From Prorocentrum cordatum (taxonomy: Eukaryota > Sar > Dinophyceae > Prorocentrales > Prorocentraceae), in contig CAUYUJ010017660.1 of the NCBI GenBank assembly GCA_963575745.1, positions 717,501 through 781,500 on the forward strand: a stretch of 64,000 nt of DNA. Reading direction: 5' to 3'. The notes under the pieces are model-generated. The model made no database searches. It saw nothing but the letters and a program-made list of their open reading frames with translations, and had not been told where the DNA came from. This document shows, piece after piece, positions 54,483 to 64,000 of the stretch. The stretch's first letter is position 1. The number at the start of each line of letters is the position of its first letter. Position numbers and translations under genes: made by a program.

Positions 54483-55640
54483 GATAGAAGGGGCCGAAGA
54501 CGGACGCAGGAATGGCAGCAACAGTCGTGCTTTTGGAGGCAGGAGAGACGACCGCCTTTTTATGGATTTTCCGTTCCACCCAACCACCATGAATTGCGCA
54601 GGCGGCAGCGAAAACGCGCGCTGGAATGGTAGCTACAATTTTGCGTTTTTGAAGCAGGGGATTATCGCCTTTGAGGCAGTCTCCGTTCCCACCTACCACC
54701 GTAGACATGCGCGGGCGGACGGAAGCGAAAACTGCAGCGGAAGCGGTGGCCGCGACGGTGCGCCCGGAAGCAGGAGACTACTGCCTTTTTTGATTTCTGT
54801 TCCTCCCGGCCACCGTAGATTGCGCGGGCGGAGCCGACAACAGGAGCGGGAACGGTAGCCGCAATGGTGCGCTTGGAAACAGCAGATTTCATTCTAAACA
54901 AATCCCCCGGGCCACCTTCGATTGCGCGGGCGGACGCGAAAACCAGCGCGGAAACGCTTGCCGCATGGTGCGTTTGTAAGCGTTAGCAGGCGTGGGAGCG
55001 GCAACAGCAATGGTGCGCTTGGAAGCAGGAACATATAGTTTTTACAAACCAATGAGTGGGCGCTCCTCCCAGCCACTTCGGTTGCGCGGGCGGAAGCGAA
55101 AACGGACACGGAAACGCTTGCCGCAATGGTACGTTTGGAAGAACTCAGAGTATCGTTTGCTGTCTTTGGCGCTGCCGCTTTTTATAAGAAGGTCCAAAGT
55201 TTCACAGTTTTGTGCGGTCGGAGGCAGGAAGCAATAGCCTTTTCATTGCAGGAGCAGCCCTTTTCGCTCGCCGCGCGGGCATGGCATGGCCGTGGAAGAA
55301 ACGGCTATCGTATGAGCAGCCTCCTGCCCGCGGCAAGTTGCGCAGGCGGGGGTGAAAACAGAAGCAGACGCAGTGGCGAGAATGATGAGTTTCATCTTTT
55401 CGGGAATGGTTGATGGTTTTTCTTCCCGCCCCAGAAAGCCCGCGCGGAGAGGGCAAGAAACAGTACCCGCAATGATGCGCTTTGCCGTGGAATATTCATG
55501 TTTTTCGTTGCGTCGATTTTTTCTTGCGAGCGCGTCCGCCGCTGATTCTGTTGATTTGACTTGTGTTGATGTTGTTTTTGTATACCAGTTCTGCGCGGCG
55601 AGATCGTGTTTCGGTCTATTTGCGACCGTGAACCGGTTCA
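54483..55640. repeat. ~113-bp GCGGGCGGAAGCGAAAACG array, block 1
   Basis: GCGCGGGCGGAAGCGAAAAC, GGAAACGCTTGCCGCAATGG and TGCGTTTGGAAGCAGGAG recur about every 110-120 bp, at roughly 54,596, 54,705, 54,820, 54,925, 55,085 and more diverged after 55,200. Block 2 lies at 55.96-56.47 kb. Confidence 0.8.
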
Positions 55641-55935
55641 TGCTAGATCGTGAATAGGTCCGTTCTGGATCTTGAGTCGGCCCCTGGCTGGACCCTGAGT
55701 CGATCCAGACTAGATCGTGAATCGGTCCGCTCTGGATCCTGAATCGGCCCTTTGTTGGGCCCGGACTCGGTCCAGACTAGGTCGTGAGTCGGTCCGTTCT
55801 GAATCCAGAATCGGCCATCTGCTGTGCCCTGAGTCGGTCCAGATTAGGTCGCCAGTCGGCCCATTCTGGATCCTGACTGCCCCTTGCTGGATCTTGAGTC
55901 GGCCAATCGTAGATAGTGGATCGGTCCATGTGGAA
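55641..55935. repeat. 22-bp ATCGTGAATCGGTCCG repeat arranged in trimers
   Basis: Monomers of ~22 bp end alternately in CCGTTCTG, TTGCTG and CCAGACTAG, giving a ~66-bp trimer repeated four to five times. Diverged relatives lie at 53.8-53.96 and 56.96-57.25 kb. Confidence 0.8.
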
Positions 55936-56469
55936 TCCGGGGTCGACTCCTTCCTGGGCTTTGCACCAGCCGCCACTCTCTGGATTTTCTCAGGTGCGGG
56001 AACGGCGGCAGCAACAGTGCCTTTGGAAGCGGGATGCGACCGCTTTCTTTTGGATTTTCCGCTCCCCCCAACCACAGCACAGTGCGCGGCGGAAGCGAAA
56101 GCGGTCTTGGCAGCAGCAGCCGCAGCGGTGCGTTTGGAAGCCAGAGCCTTGTTCATAGAATGATCCCTTCCATTCAACCACTGCAGAGAGCGCAGGCAGA
56201 AGCGAAGGCGTGAGAGAGAGCGGCAGAAACAGTGGTGCGTCTGGAAGCAGGAGGCGACCGCCTGTATCCGGATTGTCCGCTCCGCCCGGCCGCCGTCGAG
56301 TGCGCGTGCGAAAGCGGAAATGGGCGCGGGAACGGTCGCAGCAACGGCGCGTCTGGAAGCAGGATCTTCTCATGCGCTGTTGCTCCCCAGCCGCAGTAGG
56401 CTGCGCGGGCGACAGCGAAAACGGACGCGGAAGCGGCAACATCAAAGGTGCGTTTGGAGAGGAGAAAGT
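55936..56469. repeat. ~113-bp array, block 2
   Basis: GCGCGGCGGAAGCGAAAGCG, GCAGCGGTGCGTTTGGAAGC and GTGCGTCTGGAAGCAGGAG recur with the same internal order as block 1. Confidence 0.75.
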
Positions 56470-56650
56470 GCATTTGTTCACCACCCACCAAACCACCCCA
56501 ACCCAACCCGAAGGCTTCAATTTACCCTCGATTTCCGGTGAGGGGGGGGTCGGGAAACATCGAAAAAACACATGTGGAACCCTTACCCCCCCAACCCGAA
56601 ATTCGGGTCTTCGGGTTGGGTTGGGGTGGTCTGGTAGGTAGTCATTTGTT
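56470..56650. mobile_element. TIR element C, 165 bp, 8-bp TSD
   Basis: Element 56,478-56,642: left arm CACCACCCACCAAACCACCC continues CAACCCAACCCGAAG; right arm starts CTTCGGGTTGGGTTGGGG and ends TGGTCTGGTAGGTAGT. Flanks CATTTGTT at 56,470-56,477 and 56,643-56,650 are identical. Arms pair over about 34 bases. Confidence 0.85.
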
Positions 56651-56786
56651 TGTTCTTCGGTTGCGTTGTCCTTACCCCTGGGCGTAGAGGGCGCAGCCGG
56701 GTGCGAGACTCACGCGGGCGGGAGCGAACATAGACACGGGAACTCTGTTCTGTAGCCGTTGGGAATTTGTTATTCTTGAAAGTCAG
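56651..56786. other. Unique spacer
   Basis: One more diverged GCGGGCGGGAGCGAACATAG word; no gene. Confidence 0.4.
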
Positions 56787-56958
56787 CGGGCGAAGAACGG
56801 TATAACATAAACTTTTCCGCCATTGGGGACGCCTGCCCCTTGGCGGCTGGAAAGTTTATACCTCTTACGGTGCCACCGTAAGGGTATAAACTTTCCAGCC
56901 GCCCTGGGACAGGCGCCTCCGACAGCGAAAAAGTTTATTTTATACCGTTCTTCGCCCG
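56787..56958. mobile_element. Foldback element, ~80-bp arms
   Basis: CGGGCGAAGAACGGTATAAC at the left pairs with TATACCGTTCTTCGCCCG at the right. GGCGGCTGGAAAGTTTATAC pairs with GTATAAACTTTCCAGCCGCC. The centre TTACGGTGCCACCGTAA closes the hairpin. A transcript would form one long stem, so a small-RNA precursor is an alternative reading. Confidence 0.8.
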
Positions 56959-57289
56959 TTAAGAAAGATCGGTCTGTTCTGCTTGGTGAGTCGGCCCGTT
57001 TTGAATCTTCAGTCGGTCCGGTTTGGATCTTGAATCGGTCCGATTTAGACTCAGAATCGGCCCGCCTTGGCGCGCGATGAGCCGATTCACATGCCAGAGA
57101 CGAGCCAGATGGCGATCTGGTCCGATGGAGCTGCCTTTGTTCCAGAATGGACCGGTTCACGATTCAGTACAGGCGGATTCGCGATGCAGGGTGGGCTGGT
57201 TCAAGTTCCAGGCTTAGACTGGCTCACGATCCAGAGCGGACTGGATCGCGACCAAGTCTTTTCATTTTTCATAGATGGCGAACCGACCC
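56959..57289. repeat. Diverged ~22-bp TCGGTCCG words
   Basis: GAGTCGGCCCGTTTTGAATC, TTCAGTCGGTCCGG and TTGAATCGGTCCGA, relatives of 55.64-55.93 kb, fading after 57,060. Confidence 0.6.
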
Positions 57290-57480
57290 GATGCTGGGGG
57301 TGGTCTTGGGGCCTTCTTGGAGCTTCTTGGGGGCCTGTATGGTCGTCTTGAGGCCATCTTGGGCTTTGGGAGCGATCATGGGCCGACGTGGGTCCCTTTG
57401 GACCGCTCGGGCTGCCTCCCGGGGCTTTCTTGGCCCGTTCCGGGGCCCTCCTGGCTTCCAGAATATGTACGCGACGTGCA
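57290..57480 (+). repeat. ~11-bp CTTGG family, block 4
   Basis: GGTCTTGGGGCCTTCTTGG, AGCTTCTTGGGGGCC and CTTGAGGCCATCTTGGGC. The frame reads LGPSW-type peptides. Confidence 0.55.
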
Positions 57481-57664
57481 CCAGGAGCTCCCGGAAGTCC
57501 CTGGTCCGCTCGAGACCGCCCAAGAACACGGGGTCGGGGCCTTTCAGAATCTAGGATCCTGCTTGTTGCGGCCAGGGATCGGCCAATCTGTCGTACTTCG
57601 TGTTCCCCCAGCCGTTGTGGAAACCCTTCGGGGAACACGTGGGTGAGAAGAAGAGGAGGGGAAA
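57481..57664. other. Unique spacer
   Basis: Nothing recognised. Confidence 0.4.
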
Positions 57665-57875
57665 GAGGAACAAGGATGATGACGATGCTGATGATGATGG
57701 TGGTGGTGACGATGATGCTGATGATGGCGATGATGATGACGACGACGATGGCGGTGATGCTGATGATGATGGTGGTGGTGACGATGATGCTGATGATGGC
57801 GATGATGATGACGACGACGATGGCGGTGATACTGATGATGATGGTGGTGAGTATGATGATGACGATGCTGCTGCC

Positions 57876-57923
<48 letters not shown>

Positions 57924-57946
57924 GGTGGTGGTGATGATGATGGTGG

Positions 57947-57982
<36 letters not shown>

Positions 57983-58085
57983 CGATTATGATGATGCTGA
58001 TGCTGATGCTGATGCTGATGCTGATGGTGATGGTGATGGTGATGGTGATGGTGATGATGAGAAGGAGGAGGATCATGATGATCGT
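57665..58085. repeat. (GAT)n tract with a 72-bp internal duplication
   Basis: GATGATGATGGTGGTGGTG and ATGACGACGACGATGGCGG occur twice about 72 bp apart (57,690-57,760 and 57,762-57,835), then pure (GAT)n and (GATGCT)n. Poly-Asp and poly-Met frames are artefacts. Confidence 0.93.
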
Positions 58086-58221
58086 GATGAGTATTCTCAT
58101 GCCGATGCTTCGGACCAGGATGATGATGGGAGTGAGGGTGAGGGTGGGGACGGGTACGATTATGGCAAGCTCTTGTGCATGGCAGCGGTGCCTAAGCTCT
58201 TCCAACGACCCCCTTTGCCCG

Positions 58222-58450
58222 CGCCAGAACCTCAGCGCGCGCGCTTCGCGCGCGCGATGGTTCTAGTTGTAAGTCGGGTATGTCCCTCTACAGGAGGAAT
58301 ATCCAGAAATAATCAAACATAGTCTGGGGACGATTTTCCATGTTTTCTACACTATTTTTGAACATTTCGTTTCTGCTGCTTGAGCCTCAGCGTGCGCGAA
58401 GCGCGCGCGATGCCTTTGGTTTCGGGCCCGATGCTTGTGAGAGCTCGCGG
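58222..58450. mobile_element. MITE family A, copy 7 (3'-truncated), between CGCGCG palindromes
   Basis: GTAAGTCGGGTATGTCCC at 58,269 and the core AGTCTGGGGACGATTTTCC identify the element. Its right terminus is missing after about 58,372. CCTCAGCG with a GCGCGCGCTTCGCGCGCGC hairpin lies just before it, and a close copy (CCTCAGCGTGCGCGAAGCGC) just after, so the truncated element is bracketed by a ~35-bp direct repeat. Confidence 0.7.
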
Positions 58451-59537
58451 GTCGACTTCAGTCGGGCACGTCCTTCCACACGAGGAATTTTCAAAACTAG
58501 GAAAAATTAGCCTGGCGAAGGACCCAACCATATGCAGTTGTGGGTATCGCATTCGGGGGAGCCCCGTAGTGGGCCAAGAAACGCTTTACTGGGTGGGGGA
58601 ACGCATGCGAACTGCGCCACTGGGACCTTCGGTGGAGCCCCCGATGGGGCCACGAAACGCTGTACTGGGTGGGGGGGGGGACGCATGCGGGCTGTGCCAC
58701 TGGGACCTTCGGTGGAGCTCCCCATGGGGCCACGAAACGCTGCCCTGGGTAGGGGAACCGCATACGGGCTGTGCCACTGGGACCTTCGGTGGAGCTCCTT
58801 ATGTAGCTACAAAACGCTGCCCTGGGTGGGGGAACCGCTTGCGGGCTGTGCCACTGGGACCTTCGGTGGAGCTCCCTATGGGGCCACGAAACGCTGCCCT
58901 GGGTAGGGGAACCGCATGCGGGCTGTGTCACTGGGACATTCGGTGGAGCTCCCTATGTGGCTACGAAGCGCTGCCCTGGGTGGGGGAACCGCATGCGGGC
59001 TGTGCCACTGGGACCTTCGGTGGAGCTCCCTATGGGGCTACGACACGCTGCCCTGGGTGGGGGAACCGCATGCGGGCTGTGCCACTGGGACCTTCGGTGG
59101 AGCTCCCTATGGGGCTACGAAACGCTGCCCTGGGTGGGTGAACCGCATGCGGGCTGTGCCACTGGGACCTTCGGCGGAGCTCCCTATGGGGCTACGAAGC
59201 GCTGCCCTGGGCGGGGGAACCGCATGCGGGCTGTGCCACTGGGACCTTCGGTGGAGCTCCCTATGGGGCTACGAAACGTGTGAGGGGTGTGCCGAGAGCA
59301 GAGGCAAGGATGGGGAGGAGGGAGGATGGCGAGGAGGGGGAGGAGGAGGAGAGGAGGTGGGACGCGGGGCGCTGTCTCTTCAAAACGAGGACCCAACACC
59401 ACAGGATGGTTGGGAAATAGTACGGGGAAGTGTTTTCGAGTATTTGTCGCTACTTTGGTGTATTGTTTGGCTATTGGTAAGGTAACTTTTCGTCCACATT
59501 TCGCCTGTAGGAGGACATGCCCGACCTAAGGGTAGAC
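58449..59537. mobile_element. MITE family A, copy 8, 1,073 bp, carrying a tandem array
   Basis: Left end TTCAGTCGGGCACGTCC (58,457), right end GGACATGCCCGACCTAA (to 59,529). Flanks GGGTCGAC (58,449-58,456) and GGGTAGAC (59,530-59,537) match 7 of 8. The normal ~160-bp interior is split by array X3 and the LINE-target module. Right-half family wording TTTTCGTCCACATTTCGCC is present next to the end. Confidence 0.85.
58550..59417 (-). repeat. ~77-bp array with GGAGCTCCACCGAAGG core (array X3) and LINE-target module
   Basis: GGGACCTTCGGTGGAGCTCC recurs at about 58,621, 58,702, 58,779, 58,857, 58,931 (ACATTCGG), 59,008, 59,086, 59,165 and 59,241. Its reverse complement is the core of array X1. After the last unit, GTGAGGGGTGTGCCGAG and CAGAGGCAAGGATGGGG through CCACAGGATGGTTGGG correspond, inverted, to both flanks of the LINE. 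Confidence 0.92.
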
Positions 59538-59593
59538 TGCACTCGTACATCAGTTGTATACCGAATCGTGCTGTCCTGAACACCTGTTGCAGT

Positions 59594-59750
59594 AAACCTT
59601 TGAGCTCCACACGGATGTACACGCAGCTCCTGCTGACTAGGATGATCGCCACCATGCTGGACGACAGCGCCATCCAGAATTCTGTCTTCTCGACAGGCAC
59701 GATTCGCGCCCCTTCGGCGCATGGAAGCGCGGCAGATCAAACAATTCGTG
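59594..59750 (+). other. Candidate exon-like island
   Basis: CACCTGTTGCAG (possible acceptor, ending 59,592) precedes an open frame reading RMYTQLLLTRMIATMLDDSA then IQNSVFSTGTIRAPS, with high G/C at third positions. It runs into (GT)n. Unknown family; chance or an exon. Confidence 0.2.
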
Positions 59751-59757
59751 GAAACGA

Positions 59758-59772
59758 TGTGTGTGCGCGCGC

Positions 59773-59843
<71 letters not shown>

Positions 59844-59909
59844 CGCGCGCGCGCGTGTGTGTGTGTGGTGTGTGTCTGTGTGTGTGTGCGTGTGCGTGTG
59901 CGTGTGCGT

Positions 59910-59988
<79 letters not shown>

Positions 59989-59992
59989 AGAG
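59758..59992. repeat. (GT)n with (GC)n segment
   Basis: GTGTGT, a GCGCGCGCGCGCGCGCG run at 59,835-59,853, and GTGCGTGTGC words. Strong Z-DNA potential. Confidence 0.96.
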
Positions 59993-60360
59993 TGACCTGG
60001 TATGCCGGGCGGCGGGCGGACCGCCAGCCTTGCGCGTTTTGATGCAGGGCACGGGCAGCAGTCTCTCTGCGGGGCGTTCTGCTTCACGGCTGTGCGGTTG
60101 GAGGTGCGCTACCGACGGCCGCTTCACATTTGCCAATGCGCCCATGATGTGCATGGCGTGTTTTTTTTTTTTTTTTTTTTTTTTTTTTATTTATTTATTT
60201 TTCTTCTTCTTTTTCTTCTTCTTCTGATGCTTCTTATTCTTTTTCTTATATTTCTTTTCTTCTTCATAAGTACGTCTTCATCCATTTTCATAAGTTTTTC
60301 TTCTTCTTCTTCTTCTTATTTCTCTTCTTCATCTTCTTCTTATTGTTTCTTGTTCCTCTT
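59993..60360. other. GC-rich island, then poly(T) and (TTC)n tract
   Basis: 60,000-60,155 is non-repetitive and open in two plus frames without recognisable domains. T28-like run at about 60,160-60,188, then TTCTTCTTTTTC wording to 60,360. Confidence 0.6.
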
Positions 60361-60489
60361 CTCCTTTCCCTTCTCACGACGCGGGGCCGAGCCTTCTCCC
60401 GGGGCCCCTCCCTTCGGAGCCCCGCCCCCGTGAGCGGTCGGCCCGCGGCGCCCGCACCTCTCGGCCGAGGCGGGCATCTGTGCAGGACC

Positions 60490-62315
<1,826 letters not shown>

Positions 62316-62498
62316 TATCCATAGCCACCGCCCGCTGGGGCACCAGGACGTCGGTTCCCGGGCGGCGGATGCGGATACTTCCCTGCCCGGACCTCCCGGC
62401 CCACTGCCAGAGGACCGGTCCCTCGCCTCCTGCCCCGACCTCTCCGGCGGCCCGGGTACGCGACGGCCCTTCCCCGCGGGGACGCCGACGAGGGCGAC
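62316..62498. other. Unique spacer
   Basis: GC-rich, nothing recognised. Confidence 0.4.
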
Positions 62499-62519
62499 GG
62501 CCCAGAGGTCCGAGGCTTC

Positions 62520-62695
62520 GACTGAATTTACGTCGGGCGTGTCCCCCTACGGGCGGACTTTCGACGAACAATTGAAAAATAGTCGAAGAATGCCCCAAAA
62601 TGGTCGAAAATAGTACAAAAATCGTCCCCAGACCATTTTTTGACTATTCTGGAATATTCCTCCTGTAGAGGGACAGGCCCGACTTAAGACTAAAT
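62520..62695. mobile_element. MITE family A, copy 9 (8-bp TSD)
   Basis: Element 62,528-62,687 from TTACGTCGGGCGTGTCCC to GGACAGGCCCGACTTAA. Flanks GACTGAAT (62,520-62,527) and GACTAAAT (62,688-62,695) match 7 of 8. Core inverted relative to most copies (ATCGTCCCCAGACCATTTTT). Confidence 0.9.
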
Positions 62696-62859
62696 TTGAG
62701 TCGGGCGTGTCCCCCTACAGGAGGAATATCCAGAAACAGTCAACAGACAGTCTGGGGACGATTCTTCGACCATTGTTGGCCATTTTTGAGGATTAGTTGA
62801 CTATTTTTTTTCCCGTGCAGGATCCGCCTGCAGAGGAGGACATGACATGCCCGACCCAA
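62696..62859. mobile_element. MITE family A, copy 10, abutting copy 9
   Basis: Starts TTGAGTCGGGCGTGTCCC directly after the TSD of copy 9 and ends CATGCCCGACCCAA. Core AGTCTGGGGACGATTCTTCG. Its right flank GCCCAGAGGTCCGAGG repeats the sequence at 62,499-62,515, left of copy 9. Confidence 0.85.
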
Positions 62860-62976
62860 GCCCAGAGGTCCGAGGTTCCGACTAAGTGGTAGCGGCAAGG
62901 TTCTGGCAAGCTTTTCGGCCTCCAGGGGCCCTCGACGGGCCCCGGGACCATCCAAAAACGAGTCAGGACGCTTGGC
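62860..62976. other. Flanking duplicate and spacer
   Basis: GCCCAGAGGTCCGAGG with TTCCGACTAAGT duplicates 62,499-62,527; then unique sequence. Confidence 0.5.
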
Positions 62977-63095
62977 ATCGCTCGGACGTGTGCATTTTTC
63001 CTTCGGCGAGAGCCATCGAGGAGCATCCTTGATCATTTGGCGAAAAAACCACGCACGAAACCGAAAAAAACACAGGGAATGGACGTCCGAGCGAT
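62977..63095. mobile_element. Small TIR family H, full copy
   Basis: ATCGCTCGGACGT at the left and ACGTCCGAGCGAT at the right are perfect inverted repeats. The interior has GCATTTTTCCTTCGGCGAG and CCACGCACGAAACCG. 119 bp. Copies also at 63,855 and, truncated, 28,424. Confidence 0.75.
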
Positions 63096-63854
63096 CGCGA
63101 GGACGAAGACTGGCCCTGGGGATGCTGCCCAGGCCTTTTTCGGGCTCCGCGCGTCGGAAAATTGGAGTGCCGGATGCCTGGGAAGGACAGTCGCCTCGAT
63201 TCTTGTCAGGGCGCAGCGACTCTGTTCGCCGAGGTTCAGACTGCTTCCCCGGGCTAGCTGTTGTTGCTGTTGCTGGCCTGTTCCTGCTCCGGTCCCCTAG
63301 CTTAGCCTTGATAGTTTTGGGCTCTTGCGGCGGCCCCCAGGAGGCGAGAATGGCGCGACTCGGTAAAGCTGCTTCGGGTTGCGCACAGCCAGCCCCGCCA
63401 GGCAGTTCCGAGGTTCGGTGACTTGGATCCGTCACGTGATGCGAGTCGGAGGAGGAGTAGGAGGAGGAGGATATAAAGAGGAGGACCAGGTTTGGTCGCC
63501 GTTGCGTGGGAGGTGTTCGAACCGATTCTTCGAGAGATGCTGGCCTACCTGAAGGGGGGGGCGCCCCGTCTCCATGTCTGAGTCCTGCGCAGGCGCGCGA
63601 GAGATGCGCATCGCGGGACTCGCCCTTTGGATGAACGACTCGTGAGGGTAAATTGAACAATCGAGGTCTAGTGGAAAAAACAAGAGGATGAAGAGGAGGG
63701 GGATCCGGTGGGGAGGGGGGAACCTCGCACCACGTGACGACATCCCTCCGCCCAGGAGTGCTCCAGCGGGCGGCCTCCGCGCCTCCACCCGCGGCACGCC
63801 CCCCGGGGCCGTCCGCGGCAGTGCCAGGGTGTTGAGACCGCCCTGGACCCCTGG
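63096..63854. other. No gene recognised
   Basis: Unique sequence with a small (AGG)n near 63,450 and TGTTGTTGCTGTTGCTGG near 63,260. No domain seen. Confidence 0.4.
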
Positions 63855-63975
63855 CATCGCTTGGACGTGTGCATTTTTCCCTCGGCGAGGGCCATCGAGG
63901 AGCATCCTTGATCATTTCGCGAAAAAACCACGCACGAAACCGAAAAAAGCAGAGGAAATGGACGTCCGAGCGATG
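63855..63975. mobile_element. Small TIR family H, second full copy
   Basis: CATCGCTTGGACGT to ACGTCCGAGCGATG, with CCCTGG/GCCAGGG extending the inverted repeat outward. Interior colinear with 62,977-63,095, differing at scattered positions. Confidence 0.75.
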
Positions 63976-64000
63976 GCCAGGGACCACTCAGGGGGCGTGT

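Overview
The window looks like nuclear DNA of a dinoflagellate. The decisive clue is the dinoflagellate spliced-leader sequence (core CCGTAGCCATTTTGGCTC, preceded by T and followed by AAG) at 21,337-21,358, exactly at the 5' end of a 6.4-kb non-LTR retrotransposon. The extreme load of microsatellites and tandem arrays and the near absence of host genes fit a large, repeat-swollen dinoflagellate genome. The species cannot be named from the sequence.

The best-supported genes belong to mobile elements. The LINE (21,337-27,701) has an intact ORF1 (zinc-binding cysteines plus coiled coil). It also has an ORF2 broken by stops and frameshifts, with APE-type endonuclease, reverse transcriptase (YIDD intact), a CCHC-type zinc motif, RNase H and a Cys-rich tail. 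It is bounded by a perfect 15-bp target-site duplication and ends in A7. A second, frameshifted remnant of a different non-LTR element lies at about 38,370-38,775. A 1.8-kb inverted repeat (46,726-48,540) carries the same ~127-codon unknown ORF in both arms. A few short exon-like islands are listed at low confidence. No tRNA, rRNA or SL RNA gene was recognised.

Layout: 0-3 kb, tandem arrays (102-bp, 9-bp and 73-bp units). 3-8.5 kb, inverted-repeat elements and trinucleotide runs. 8.5-12 kb, GTA, AGG and GAT microsatellites. 12.6-19 kb, four copies of a ~0.8-1.1 kb composite repeat joined through TTG runs. 19.8-20.6 kb, two fresh-looking MITEs and a palindromic element. 21.3-27.7 kb, the LINE. 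27.7-30.6 kb, an array, two nested foldback hairpins and a MITE. 30.7-37.8 kb, A/C-only tracts split by composite modules. 37.8-46.6 kb, a TIR element, the LINE remnant and arrays. 46.7-48.5 kb, the long inverted repeat. 48.9-58.1 kb, short-period arrays and several TIR or foldback elements. 58.4-59.5 kb, a MITE holding a 77-bp tandem array. 60.5-62.2 kb, an ~81-bp higher-order array. 62.5-64 kb, paired MITEs and a second small TIR family.

The most notable system is a MITE family with ends TTA(A/T)GTCGGGC: ten copies or partial copies, seven of them flanked by recognisable 8-bp target-site duplications. Several further TIR or foldback families occur beside it. Many tandem arrays are paralogous across the window, on either strand, so the region has grown by duplication of whole array modules as well as by transposition and slippage.
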